From assembly GCA_900491605.1 (NCBI GenBank), contig UESW01003904.1, positions 62,001 to 126,000 on the forward strand: a DNA stretch of 64,000 nucleotides, given 5' to 3'. Position numbers and translations under genes: made by a program. This stretch comes from Calamus simplicifolius (Eukaryota; Streptophyta; Magnoliopsida; Arecales; Arecaceae). The notes under the pieces were generated by a model, which worked only from the letters and a program-made list of their open reading frames with translations, was not told where the DNA came from and searched no databases. Below are positions 36,785-48,704 of this stretch, in pieces (the first letter of the stretch is position 1; each line of letters opens with the position of its first letter).

Positions 36785-37470
36785 AGCGGAAGCAGTCCCT
36801 TCGGGGACTCCTTGGCGACCCTGGAAGGACCGGCAGCCATCGAATGGCTCCGGACGGAAATCCGCCCGCCGGCCGGACGACTCCCGGTTAGGGGACGACT
36901 GACTGGCCGCTGCTCCGGTGAAGAACGGTTAGAGGAAGGGGTAGACCACTGGCTTGATAAGGAATCGGAAGTCTGAGAAGGGTTGTGGGAACCCCCAGGA
37001 ACCAGAGATGGAGCAAGAAGGTGATGAAACCATAGGAACTAACCTGGAAAACTCGAGCTAAAAACGAGCACGGGGAGAGAATGAACACGGGAGACAAATG
37101 GACGCTTGCGGACTCGAAAGGGGGCAGCAGCGTAAGAAATGGGGAGGATGGGAAGATAAGGGCGATTTTTCCTCATAACGCCATTTCAGATCACCCCACA
37201 ATCGTCCGATCTGATTACGCGTCCATCTTCAATTGGGAGGCGTTTCGACGGCCTGCCAGCGCGAAAAACTCGAAAAGACCACCAATAAAAAGGGAGGCAT
37301 TAGCTTTATCACAATGATACCGCTCGCCTTTTTGTAACGTTGCCCGAGGGAAATCCTCTCTAATCCCAACAAAGGCGAAATAATGACGCGAAAACCGGCC
37401 GCCTAGAGGATATTAACACCCCTTTCGCGGGTAAGTGAACGCTCACCCATCTCAGGGGCGGGGGGGCATC

Positions 37471-38307
37471 TGATACGGCTGGCCATTTCCTCTGGGTGGT
37501 ATTATCTTTTGCACGGTTTTTGAAAGCAATGATGTGACAGCAAAACCCCCTTTGCCCCAGCAAAGCCCTCCAGGTCGGCCTCCAGCGTCGGCCCCCAGCG
37601 CTGAGACTGGCTCCGGCCTCCAGCGCTGGCATCCAGTGACGGCCTCCAGCGTCGGCCTCCAGCGCTGAGACTGGCGGCCTCCAGCGCTGGCAGCGTCGGC
37701 CCCCAGCGCTGAGACGCTCCTCCAGCGCCGGCCTCCAGCGTCGGCCCCCAGCGCTGAGACTGGCTCCGGCCTCCAGCGCTGGTATCCAGTGACGGCCTCC
37801 AGCGCCGGCCTCCAGCTCCGACTCCCAGCGTCGGCCTTCAGCATCTTTCACATGCACAATGACCAGTCTCATACAACGGATCCCGTGATCTAAGGTCTAC
37901 TGCCGAGCACCTCGCTCGCCGAAATCACGGGCAAGTGTTAGCTCGATCGGCAGTTACCGCTATAAGCGGCCCTTATCCAGCAACAGCCCAACGACTTGCC
38001 GTTCGATGAAACATCACAACAGGGAAGATTCGACGGTTCCAACAGAACGAGGTAAACGGGATCCCAGACAGGTATAAAAAGAGGACCCGAGCTCCATGCG
38101 AGGGGACTCTCTCTGGCTTCCTCTTTAAAAATTCCACTTAGATATAATATCCCTGTTCACGACTCGCTGACTTGGGCGTCGGAGGGTCCCCACCGGAACT
38201 ACCGGTCCGGGACTTTTTGCAGGCTCTAGAAGGAAGACGGCGACCTTTCTACGCTCACCCCGATCTTGGCTCATTCGATGTTCATCATAAGTGAGTTGGC
38301 GGTAACA
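37471..38307 (+). repeat. Gypsy-1 3' LTR (837 bp)
   Basis: It starts TGATACGGCTGG after the purine-rich CAGGGGCGGGGGGGCATC, the likely polypurine tract, and ends GGCGGTAACA before the ATTCC duplication. The TATA box is at 38073-38080. It is 71 bp shorter than the 5' LTR, mainly through fewer units in the GC-rich array (about 37560-37825). Confidence 0.93.
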
Positions 38308-38547
38308 ATTCCTTTGTATATGGAGGCATCTTTAGTTTAGAATTGGGGACGCGAATCCGACTATTTTGGTTAGATAATCGAAAAATTTGCTATCAAGTAT
38401 CTACCATAGATAATTGTGAAAATTTTGAGATCCATTGCTTTGTATTAATTTTGTTTTGGTAGAACTTGAGTGCATTATTTAAATCCTGAATGTATCTGGC
38501 TCTAATTCTCTTGTTGAAAATTGTACTCTATGTACTTTGGTTTGCAG

Positions 38548-38590
38548 GTTTTGGAGCAGTTGAGCGGACAGACACCAGTTTTCTCGAAGG
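38548..38590 (+). pseudogene. RPL11: RPL11 exon 3
   Basis: The exon follows TTTGCAG and precedes GTATTG. It reads VLEQLSGQTPVFSK and ends with one base of an alanine codon, which is completed by CA of the next exon. It is intact. Confidence 0.93.
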
Positions 38591-38667
38591 GTATTGTTCT
38601 CCATATTTCATTTCTATTTTATGTGTAATTTGGTTTCCTTTGCTTGATGGTTGATTTTGTCCTGCAG

Positions 38668-38939
38668 CAAGATATACTGTTCGGTCCTTTGGAATCAGAC
38701 GTAATGAAAGATTGCATGCTTTGTCAGGCAATGCAGCTCTTGGAAAGTGGTTTTTTTTTTTTTTTTTTTTTTTTTTGTACAAGCGGGTGATCACATCAAT
38801 TTAAGGTGAGTCAAACCCGAGATATCCGAATCTTGGAAAGTGGTTTGAAAGTGAAGGAATATGAGTTGTTGAGAAGAAATTTCAGTGATACTGGGTGTTT
38901 TGGTTTTGGCATTCGGGAGCATATTGATCTGGGCATCAA
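38668..38939 (+). pseudogene. RPL11: RPL11 exon 4 with deletion and LINE insertion
   Basis: The exon follows CCTGCAG and ends ATCAA before GTAAGTG. The left part reads ARYTVRSFGIRRNE. Then a base is missing in the GAAA run, and about 17 bases encoding the VTVRGDK segment are gone near 38725. The LINE stub interrupts at 38754-38830. The right part resumes as GLKVKEYELLRRNFSDTGCF and GFGIREHIDLGIK. Confidence 0.93.
38754..38830 (-). mobile_element. 77-bp LINE stub (poly(A) plus about 54 bp) in RPL11 exon 4
   Basis: The T run at 38751-38776 is an antisense poly(A) tail. The following AAGCGGGTGATCACATCAA...GGTGAGTCAAACCC matches the 3' end of the L1-LINE at 25250-25310 (AACGGGCGATCACACAAG...GTGAGTCAGCCC). 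The exon word TCTTGGAAAGTGGTTT is duplicated on both sides (38738-38753 and 38831-38846), a 16-bp target duplication. This is an extremely 5'-truncated retrotransposition. Confidence 0.9.
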
Positions 38940-39383
38940 GTAAGTGAAGTTTACTCTTTGTTTGTGATGATACTCAAATGTTTGAGAACTATTTATACTA
39001 AGATATATAAATATGAAATTTGAGTGTCTAATTCATTTTAAAATATGAGAGGATTATAGTTTTGCAGTTTTTGACTATTGAATTTAATAATACAATTTCA
39101 AATTGATCAAACATTGATATCTATATTAGCAGAAATGGTTGTCTTTCCTTAATAAGTCGCTGGCTGTTCAATCCATCAGTAGATGGGCATCCATCTCTCC
39201 TTCTTGAAAGGGTTGATTCAAATTTCATATCATGTCTTGGTTGTGAGATTGGTGAATACTTTTCTTGGTCAACCTGTATAGATACCTTACATGTGTTATC
39301 CTGATGGTCTTTTGTGGAGGTAACTGATGGAAGAACCAGTAGGCTAATTTTGACTGCTGCTTTCATCAAGGTAGCTTAAGTTT
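38940..39383. other. RPL11 intron 4, left part before the CACTA element
   Basis: This is intronic sequence starting with GTAAGTGAAG. I see no gene in it; a minus-strand frame at 39121-39369 has no motif. Confidence 0.6.
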
Positions 39384-39404
39384 CACTATAAGAAAAATGG
39401 TCAT

Positions 39405-40085
39405 TTGCGAGGGATTTTGTGAGGGAAAAAGAAAAAAATCCATCGAAAATAAATTTCGATGAATTTTCGACGGATAAATGGTCATCGGAAAAACCCTCCT
39501 CGAAAAAAATTTTTGAAGAATTTTTCCGAGGGAATTTATTTCCGAGAGATTTTCCGACGGAATTTATCCCTTGGAAATTTTCGATGGATTTTTCGACGAG
39601 TGATTTTTCGAGGGATTTTCTGAGGAAAATATTTTCGAGGGATTTTTTGTGATTTTCTTAGGGAAAATTCCGAGGGATTTTCTGAGGGATCATTTTCGAG
39701 GGATTTTTCGAGGGAAATTTTTTGAGGGATTTGCCGAGGGAACTTTTCCGAGGGATTTACCGAGGAAAAAATTTCGAGGGATTTTCCGAGGGATAATTTT
39801 CAAGGCAAATTTATCGAGGGATTTTCCAAGAAATGTTTCAAGGTCAATTTATCGAGGGATTTTCTGAGGGTTATTTACTGAGGGATTTTCCGAGGGAACA
39901 TTTTCGAGGGATTTTCCAAGGGACCATTTCCGAGGGATTTTCCGAGGGAACATTTTTGAGGGATTTTTCGAGGGATTTTGCGAGGGATTTTGAGGGATAT
40001 TTTAAAAATTTTAAATAGCTTTTCTTTATTTTCGAAAAAATATCCCTCGCTAAATAAATATTCGAAGGAAAAATCCCTCGCAAAA
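39405..40085. repeat. CACTA left subterminal array
   Basis: The unit CGAGGGATTTTCCGAGGGA is repeated dozens of times with variants such as GAGGGAAATTTT and GAGGGATTTGC. Near 40040-40085 some units turn to the reverse orientation (AAAATCCCTCGC). The repetitive open frames here (FPRDFP-like) are artefacts of the array. Confidence 0.92.
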
Positions 40086-40322
40086 TGGGCTTTTTTTTAA
40101 AATACACTTGATTATATATATACAAATTATCTATAAGTTTCATCATATCCAAGGGTTCATAACAAACTCATAACAAGCTCAAAAAAGTTTATAGCAAGTT
40201 CATCATCATATCCAAGTTCATAACAAACAGTTCAACAAAGTTGTACAAGTGTATCATATCCAAAGTTTTATAACAAATAAAAAAGTATCACAAACAAGTA
40301 TCATTCCAATTATAGAAAAAAA

Positions 40323-40981
40323 TTATAAATCCTCCTCGTGATCATCATCATCATCATCGGCATTATCACAATCACCATCATTTGCAGAGGTAGCAGCTGG
40401 AGATGGTGCTGAAACTGTAGATGGACTAACCTGCATCTTTTCCATCATAAGATGCATAAACTTCTCGGTACGGAAATCCGAGCAGATAGCTCATTGTTTT
40501 GGGCAGCTAACTCCTCATTTCGGGCTGATACAGTCTCAAACATATTATAAATCTCTCTCGCTCCTGAATCCACTCAGAAACTCGTGAGGATGTGCAGCTA
40601 GAAGATGAGGAGCCTGTCAGCAAACTAGCCTGGGATCCAAGTCCATAAATCCGTCCCTTATTTACTCAACTGTTTCTTTCCATACATGCATCATAGAGGG
40701 CTGAGGCTGCTGCTGTGATGATTCCGCACCATCCTCTCCAGTTGAGCTTTGACTTGATTCCACCTCTTGCCACTTCTGTATAAAATTAGTCTGTAAAAGA
40801 TATTAGATACAATTAGTTAAACATACAAATAGTATAAATATATGAATTAAAGTAGAGTTTTTTAAATATTTACATGTGATGTCTCTGCCTTTTTATTTAC
40901 CCACTGATTGCCATCCTTTTTCTTTTGATGGGTATATCTGAAGAGCTCATCTAATGTAGGTGCTCGATTCATTTTCTGTGT
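40323..40981 (-). pseudogene. CACTA-encoded transposition protein, C-terminal exons (Transposase_24-like)
   Basis: Two minus-strand exons can be read: 40981-40874, bounded by an AG acceptor and a GTAAATA donor, and 40790-40323, ending at a TAA. The first reads NRAPTLDELFRYTHQKKKDG then WVNKKAET. The second contains GRIYGLGSQASLLTGSSSSS, RVSEWIQE, NMFETVSARNEELAAQNNEL and an acidic tail DDDDDDHEED. This is the familiar C-terminal architecture of plant En/Spm-associated proteins, with a coiled-coil segment. Two single-base frame breaks lie in the second exon, near 40640 and 40545. The protein would bind the subterminal repeats. Confidence 0.75.
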
Positions 40982-40999
40982 CTGAATTTCATAATATAA

Positions 41000-43900
41000 A
41001 CAGCATTATCAATTTTTTTAAAAAAATTATATGAAATAAGAACATCATATATGTAAAGAAAATGATATATGTATAAAAAATAAGGATAAATACAAATATA
41101 TATGGCTTGACTTATGAACATCTGAATTATGAAATAAAAAATTTTAAGTGCCTTTTTCTTTCTTTTGAATGATCGATAGCATGTTAAGAATCTCGATACA
41201 CATACGTATGGGCATGAAAAACTGGATGACAGGATATCTGTTCAAGGGCTGAAAACAAACAGGAAGTGATCCAAACCTATCTATTTTCATTTTTGAAATT
41301 TGCTAGATATGAAAATATATATGTACATCAATGTCACATATGACAGCATCCAACAAAGACAACAGAAAATAATGTTCAGATGAATGCCTAGTAAATAAGC
41401 AGAATAAGTATATCTTGCGACGTGCAGGAGTTACATTAGAAAACATTTCATGAGGTTTCAATAAGTAGGGACTCAAGGCCATTTCAAGAGTCTAGAAAGA
41501 GGCTAAGACATAAGCAATCATCTAAGAAGATTAGGTTGAAAAACCTTGTAAATAATAGTAAGGCAGCCCTTGATGAAAATAACTAACAATTTATGGTGCA
41601 AAGAGACAACTCCATGTAGTTTGGCCAAGACTCAATATATAGGTATTATAGTTCATGTTATAGTTTATGTTCACAAGCAAATCCTCCCAAAAGAATTCAA
41701 GTCCAAAATTTACCAGCCAAAATACATCATGGATCATCTAACCTGAAAATATATAGAGAAAGAAATGAATATAGGCTTTTAATCCATTGTTCCCCTCTTA
41801 GTGGGTATGTCGAAAATGGCAATTAAGCAAGGTTTGAATGGACATACAGTGTAAGGAACTTGCTCCAACTGTCATATATAAAAAACATGAGTGTCCAGTA
41901 TGATTAACCTACACTTTTTTAACTCACATACATCAAATGCATTGCACATTAGCCCATAACAAAGTATTACAGGTTCTTATACTCCAATATGATCTAATAT
42001 TGTCAAAATAAAAAATTTCCTTGCTATGCCAAAGTAAATGGGTTAACTTACTCCTAACCCACTTAGACTGGAATAAACTAATCCATCTTACAGAATGGAA
42101 AAGTTTACATTGGATTCAATGGAAGCAGTACCATCCACTTGGCCCTTAAAATAATTAGTTATTTTACTATCATGTACGTTAAATTGGAATAAATGGGTTA
42201 GAAGGGGTCTTTACTCTATTAAGCCCTCCATTAACCCTGAACCAAATGCAACATTAAGATCTACAGAAGATATATATCTGGGGATAAAAATATCCATATA
42301 GCTCATTACAAATACAATGGAGATCTCTCTACTTCGAAAACCTATTCCAACTTATATTATTTATTCATAAGTTGAAAAAATGAAGGAAAAATAAATTATG
42401 ATGACTAATGTGCATTATGATGACCTGCAGGATTTTGCCTATTTGTAAACCATAATTTGCATTTTTAGATAATATCATTATCATCAGTGGACTCAGCCAA
42501 ATTGTGAAAAGAGATTGAGATTTTTTATTCTGTTACTACTATGTATTTATGGACTGATGAACTCCTAAAATAGAGTTGAAAATGAAAGGGGAGTAGGGTT
42601 TGGAGTTCCAAGGATCCAAAATTAAGACATGGTGATTTAAATTAATAGGATGAATGGTGTAAAGATTGGAATCATGACAAAATAAAGAAAACCAAGAAGA
42701 AACCAAGAATACAATAAGTGTTCAAATTTTAGACGATGGAAGGGAAGAAAAGGGATGGATTTGATAAAAAGAATTTAATATTGGTATGACTAGATTTAGA
42801 AAGAGTAAAAGTAAAGCAAATTCAGTACAATTTGATTTTCTTCAAGGATGGAAGTCTGAAAAATGTTAAATGAATGAAAGAAATCATTGTCAAGGAGGTC
42901 AAATAGATTACGTAGAGAAAGCGAGAGGTTTAATGGGGTAAAATATGGTTATAAATTTGAGATGTTGATTTGTAGGATTTAGTGGGTGAGGGTGGAGCTT
43001 TTTTCTTCCACATGTTAACTGGTGGAATACTTTGTATAAAGAATATAAAATACTTAAGCTGTCATTGGAATTTGAACTCTGACATTGGATTTGAAAGATG
43101 AAATGGGAAGTAGGTTTTGGAGTTCTGAGGATCCAAAATTAAGACATGGTAATTTAAATTAATAGGATGAATAGTGTAAAGGTTGGAATTTTAACAAAAT
43201 ACATAAAAGAATAAGAAGATGACGTGGAATCAATTAAAGTAATGGATAAGGTATTGAAGAGACTTTAAGATGAAGCAAAACAATGTGTGTGTGAGAGAGA
43301 GAGAGAGAACTTGGGTAGTGATCTAGTTGTCTTTAAGACGTGAGAGTGTAAACAAAGGTTTTTGCATTTGAACTTTAATGTGCTTTGATGCCAGGACAGA
43401 ATCAACTATATTGTTTGAATCAATAGGAAGAGGAAAGTAGAACAAAATATTAGTCACGACTTTATTGTCTCAGGCATACTCTAAGTGATCTGATTACATG
43501 GTATGTACAAACATATCTAATTCAGATTGATGCCTCATGATGAAAACACAAACTCACTTGTGAATATACTTGGTGTGTTTGCACACTTCTTCCTTAAGCT
43601 TAAGCTTTATGTACCTTAATGATTGACTACACTCCAAATGCCTATAGACCTCACCACAGTGGCATCAAGACTGGAAGTGTCACATATCATGCATGTATAC
43701 CTTGTTGACACCTGACCATCTGGTGAATCACAAGTTTATCAAAGAATACAGAATTAGTATGCTAAGATGCAGTGATCCATTAATTTTTATTCTTATTTAG
43801 ATCAATATTATCCTCTTGAGTTCTCGTACTTCTGTATGTCACGAATGCACGTACTTTCATCTCTCCACAGTAGACTAACACATACCAATGTGCATGAGTT

Positions 43901-45540
43901 CCAACAATTAAGCAGCTCTATTGTTAAGAAAGGGCAATTTTAGTTATTTTGGCTTTCAAATAGCTCTCACATGTTGGAGAGATCCACTTCTTGAGCAAAC
44001 TTAAAAAGACCCAGAGTCCAAGTGCCCTGTACAGGTATATGCTTAATATGCATTGTTTTCCTTGATGATAGACAGAAGTAGTAGTCTGAAAAGTTCATCA
44101 TTTGATATCAGGAACATGAAGAAAACCTCTGAAATACTTATTTGCTAGTGTTCTATGTATCATATGAGGTTATGCAATGAATACAAAAGCAACACATGTA
44201 CCATTTTTGACAACACCCAAGAATTTATCATCTCTCTGACATATGGGGAATGGGGACTGAAGGGTCAGGACTTGAGTGGGAATTCAAAAGTGTAGGAGTG
44301 TACTAACAAATAGCCACAAAAGTACAAGTCCAACAACTTCAGCTAAGAGCTACCCAATCTAGATGGCATTGGTTGTGGAACACAACCTCATTCAGAAAGA
44401 CTGCATGAAATCAAGCAGAGTTTTACAATTAACTTCAACTTTAGATTACGACCTTTCCATGTCCCTTCACGAAGGGGTGCAACATCTTAGGCTTGACCTC
44501 TCAGATAAGGGGAAAATTCTCAAACAACTATAAATATTAATTTCTCAAACAACTGTAAATATTAATACCTTCTTCAGAATTTTTAAAAGCAAACAATTAT
44601 CCAATGATGGTAAGTTACTAATAGAATCCAAATTCTTATGCTTGACATAAGAGGCCCTGTAAAAGTAGGCTATTTTATTAGTGCAGATGCTAATGATGGC
44701 TGATGGTGCCCTTGCTTCTGATTTTATAAAAAATTTTGACTCCACTTTTCCAAAAATGCTGATCCTTAGAATTGTTAAAGAATAATTACAAACACTGCTC
44801 ACAGGTTTAAAGGTGGGATAAATCTGGAGCTAGTACTATTGCTCAACAAACTTGGAAAGATGGCTAGTTCTTCAATAATGGCCTCCTGTTCTGAACCATT
44901 GAGACAAGGGAGAGTTTCGTTCATTTCTTAGATGTTTCAAGGAGTAAAAAATTTCCTTGTTGCTTCTTAGTCTTATCACTCAGTTATAGCTATGTTGTAT
45001 CTCATGGTTCTCTTACTACACTACTGGACAATCTTATCCCAGAAATTGAAAAATCATCTTTGCCCTGTTTTCTGTGACCCAACAGCAAAGTAACAGGTTG
45101 ATTCATTCCCTAATCTGCGTTATTCTTTAGGACCTCTCATGCTATTATAGGCCATCCCTAAGTGGTCCTTCCATCATTAACTAGGGGGTTTCAGTTGGTT
45201 CCACAGAACCAGAACAATGATGCAACTGATTAATTTCTTTAAAGGTAAAAAAAGTCCTGAAACACAGATGGTTGGGACAATGCAATATCATTCTAAAAGG
45301 AAAATATGCACAATTTATATAACATTACCCAAACTCTTATCAAAGTCTAGGTTCAAATCATTCTTAAAAACTGATGTACCTGTATTATTGGCATTCATTT
45401 ATGCTTAGAGTAAGACGTAGATATCTTAACAAGATATTATCCATAAGCCATATGGCATTTCCAAATCTCACATCATGCATCCATCATGACTCGCATCACA
45501 TGGGCCACCACTGATCGGTGACGCGGTGGGTGCTTCATGC
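41000..45540. other. CACTA interior, AT-rich, no gene recognised
   Basis: No transposase or captured gene could be recognised. If the exons at 45.6-46.3 kb belong to the minus-strand gene, this would be one long intron of more than 4 kb. A (GA)n microsatellite lies at about 43290-43308. A phrase near 42590-42660 (GGAGTTC.AGGATCCAAAATTAAGACATGG) recurs near 43115-43180, a dispersed direct repeat about 525 bp apart. Confidence 0.5.
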
Positions 45541-45616
45541 GGTTTGAATTAAAAACAAAGAAGAGTCCCTTTTATGAACAAGCCCAGAGTGAAAAAAAAA
45601 AAAAAAAACTCTCTTA

Positions 45617-46285
45617 CCCTTTGCCGTCCTCTGCAACCTCTTTTCCTTTCCGGCACTGCAACTTGGAGCATAGAGTCACAAGAGACGCTGTAATTTCGAT
45701 CGTTGACCCAACGATCCTCCTCCACTTCCACCTACGACCAGAGATGATCAGATGAGTCCTCCATTTTCTTTCTACAAAATAATTCAGAATCTTAAATTAT
45801 GAAGAACGTTTAAACTCATCATGGCTTCAGCATCTTATGAAAGATCGACCTAGAGCATGAACTCAATTAGGACTTAGAGAGGGGAACAACAAAAATGCCT
45901 GGCACAGTGGCACTGCGCTCATGAGCAGAGCATCACGGTCTCATGGATTCATGATAAAATAATAAAAAGCATATAAATAAAAATAAAAAATACCTGGGAT
46001 TTCGTTGCTCGCCGGTCCGACGAAGTCACCAAGGCGAGCGGCGATGATGATCAAAAAGATCTGGTAGCTCCTAGGTCCGACGAAGTCACCAAGGCGAGCG
46101 GCAGCAACGAATAGGGAGGCGGGACTCGGGAGCTAGGGTTGAGAAACCAGAAAGAGGGGAGGGCAAGCGCCAAGCGGGCGAGCGGAGCAATTCGTGGGCC
46201 TCGTGGGTCGTGGCTGAGATTTGAGAATAACTGAATAAGTTATAACGGGTTCGGGTTATCCCAGGTCGGGTTGACTGCAACCCAA
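45617..46285 (-). CDS. Possible 5' exons and promoter region of the CACTA minus-strand gene
   Basis: This GC-rich island stands out inside the AT-rich element. On the minus strand a piece from about 46280 ends at about 45992 with AAATCCCAG followed by GTATTT, a plausible donor. Another piece at about 45731-45618 ends GGCAAAGG followed by GTAAGAG, also a good donor; it reads MEVEEDRWVNDRNYSVS. No family is recognisable. It may be the 5' UTR and first exons of the Transposase_24-like gene, or a host-gene fragment captured by the transposon. Confidence 0.35.
46012..46103. repeat. 60-bp tandem duplication in the GC-rich island
   Basis: GGTCCGACGAAGTCACCAAG followed by GCGAGCGGC occurs at about 46014 and again 60 bp later at about 46074. 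The phrase is identical in both copies. Confidence 0.85.
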
Positions 46286-46974
46286 ACCCGGACCGATTAT
46301 GGAGCTCTGTTGTTCTGTTTTGGAATTCCTAATTAAATGCTAATAACATCACTTAAGAAGCATTTTTATTACAAATATATAGTTTTCTCAACTAATTGAG
46401 AGATCTTTTTACAAGCACCACCACTTGCGTCTGAATTTTCTCATTGGCATAGCCGTTTGTGATCGCATGTTGCATTAGATAAGATAAATTGATTCTAAGA
46501 CTCTGAGATCTAATGGCAAGAACTTCAGTTCTCCACTTGAACGATGAATCGACACGTTAAGAATATTTCTAAATATTATAAGCTTATAACCACAAATATT
46601 TCATCTGTTACAATTATTTACATGTGTGTACCATAAAGAACTGACTAACTAACGTGATCATCAACAAAAGTAATCATATATGCGTCAATTTAGATTTGAT
46701 TTATAATAACAAAAGAACGAAGATGAATGACTGCAAGGGGAAAAATGAAATTGAAATAAGAATATGGAGCAGAGTGGTTCCGCAATAAATGATAAAAACC
46801 AAGTTGACTCTGTTCCTCTTTGGAGCAGAGTGGTTCCGCAATAAAAACAAGGCTCTAAAATCCCTTGAATCTCATCGTTATACTTATGCTATATAGATCA
46901 TGGTCAAGGAAAGAATGTAAAACCCTTTCCTTATCAAAAATGTAAATCCCCCTCCTCCCCATGGCCCATGCCGG

Positions 46975-47885
46975 TAGGGGTGGCAATTTTTGACACGACA
47001 CGATAACTCGATACGAACACGATACAAATTAAATGGGTTTGGGTTGACTATTTTTTGGTACAAACCCGTGTATGACACGACCCGCCAACACGAAATTTAA
47101 ATGGATCATGTTCGGGTTCAACCGCTTAACCCGAATTAACCCAAATTGACCCGTGTATTTAATCGAGTTGACACGAACCCGTCTGACCTGTTTTGACCCA
47201 AACCCATCACCCACTTCGCCCGCATGTACGCCGCCATGATCCGTCCGTCACTGCTACCCGAGGCCTCTAGATTAAACAAATGAAGCTGACGGTTCCACCA
47301 AACGAAGCTGGTTAAATAGTCAAAATTTAGATTATATGAATTATATATTTTAATGTGATTAGATTGATCAAACAAGCAATGCAACCAATTTGACCTAATC
47401 TACGTCTTGGGAGCAACTTTTGTGATGGTTGAGTCTAAATATCACAATCCCCTCTAACGAAAAGAAAGTGAAAAATAAAAGCAACTGCGGTTACTCTTTT
47501 TTTCCGAGAAACTTCCTTCACTCTTAAGAAATTACGTTCTAAATGATAAAATACTATTTAATGATATTTTAGAGAGTTTAAATGACGATAATGTTTTACT
47601 CGCACCATCGCTCTCTTCGACTTTACCCTCCTTTCGCTGGCTCATTTTCCATTATAAAATCTCATGCGGGTTTTATTTCTTTCGCCCTCTCGGTCAGATT
47701 AATCGTGTTTTGAGTCAGGTCGTGTTCGTGTCCAAATTCAGGTTAATCGTGTTTTGAGTCAGGTCGTGTTCGTGTCCAAATTACCTAATCCGTTTAACTC
47801 ACAGGTCGTGTTTGGGTTGATGTGTTTTTAACCCGACCAAAACATGACACGACCCGGACACGACACAACACGATTGCCACCCCTA
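46975..47885. mobile_element. hAT-like non-autonomous element, 911 bp, nested in the CACTA element
   Basis: The ends are perfect 13-bp inverted repeats, TAGGGGTGGCAAT at the left and ATTGCCACCCCTA at the right, typical of plant hAT elements. The 8-bp flanks CATGCCGG (46967-46974) and TATGCCAG (47886-47893) match at six of eight positions; both differences are transitions. The subterminal regions are rich in GACACGA and ACCCG words in inverted arrangement. No transposase is encoded. A 44-bp tandem duplication lies at 47699-47786. Confidence 0.85.
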
Positions 47886-48014
47886 TATGCCAGAACCCTC
47901 GCCGGCAATATCCTCAAGAATAACAGAACATGACACCTCAAGAAGGGATTAAGAGGGTCCAGAATAAATTTTTACCTTGTTTGCTCGTCCCTAGGGTTTG
48001 AATCGCTCCCTTGT

Positions 48015-48165
48015 TTACTCGTTCTTAGGTTTGAGTTGCTTGGACGGAGAAGAGGAAAGCTCGACGGTCAGGCTCAGACGGAAAAGAGGGAGGAAGGTCT
48101 CACGGCTCGGACGGAGAAGAGGGAGGAAGGTCTCACGGCTCAGACTCGGATGGAGAGAGAGAGAA
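48015..48165. repeat. Short tandem repeat of about 38 bp in the CACTA interior
   Basis: GACGG..AAGAGGGAGGAAGGT followed by CTCACGGCTC is repeated two to three times. It reads open as an arginine-rich frame but is repeat-derived. Confidence 0.7.
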
Positions 48166-48704
48166 TGCCAAATTAATGCGCGCGATGGGAATCATAATAC
48201 ATTAAAAATCATAATACATTAAAATTATATTGATTGACTAGATATGAATATTTGTATTATGAATTGATGTATCTAAAACTTATTTGTGAAAGTTTATGGA
48301 TCTTGTGATATTATTGTATGATTTAAAAATTAATTTAAAATTGAGGCATGTGGTCACTCTCTCAAGTCTAACTATAATTAAGATTTAGCCATTGGAATAT
48401 TAGACCACTGACTATGTGTATTCAAATAAGTTCCTTTCAAGACAAGTTCATCGATGCTTACTACTAGCACACATCAATGTGTTTTCACACGTGTTTTCAC
48501 ACATCAAAAATTATGTTTCCTTTTAGGTTGAACCAGTGAGGTGATCATGGGCAAATATATGTATCAACATGTTATTCACTCAAAATTATGTTTCCTTTCC
48601 AACTAAGCTAGTGAAGTCATTATTGACACATATGTGCATAAAGGCATCTCATGTTTGTAGGAGCAATTTTTCTTTCAAGCCTAGATAGTAATGCAATCAC
48701 TAGC

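Larger units (their letters stand above)
27251..38307 (+). mobile_element. Gypsy-1: complete Ty3/gypsy (Tat-type) retrotransposon, 11.06 kb
   Basis: The element has LTRs at 27251-28158 and 37471-38307, both starting TGATACGGCTGG and ending AACA. It is flanked by a perfect 5-bp duplication ATTCC (27246-27250 and 38308-38312). Inside are a primer-binding site, gag, protease, reverse transcriptase, two RNase H domains, integrase, a tandem array, an antisense three-exon ORF and a polypurine stretch. The second RNase H after the first is a hallmark of the Tat branch. In the well-aligned 470 bp right of the LTR arrays I count roughly 15 substitutions, mostly transitions, or about 3 percent. Numerous frame breaks in gag and pol make it non-autonomous as written. 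It sits in sense orientation in RPL11 intron 1. Confidence 0.95.

Noticed and set aside
39419..40018. Plus-strand open frames with FPRDFP-like repeats
   Set aside because: They are translations of the CACTA subterminal repeat CGAGGGATTTT and have no independent coding signal.
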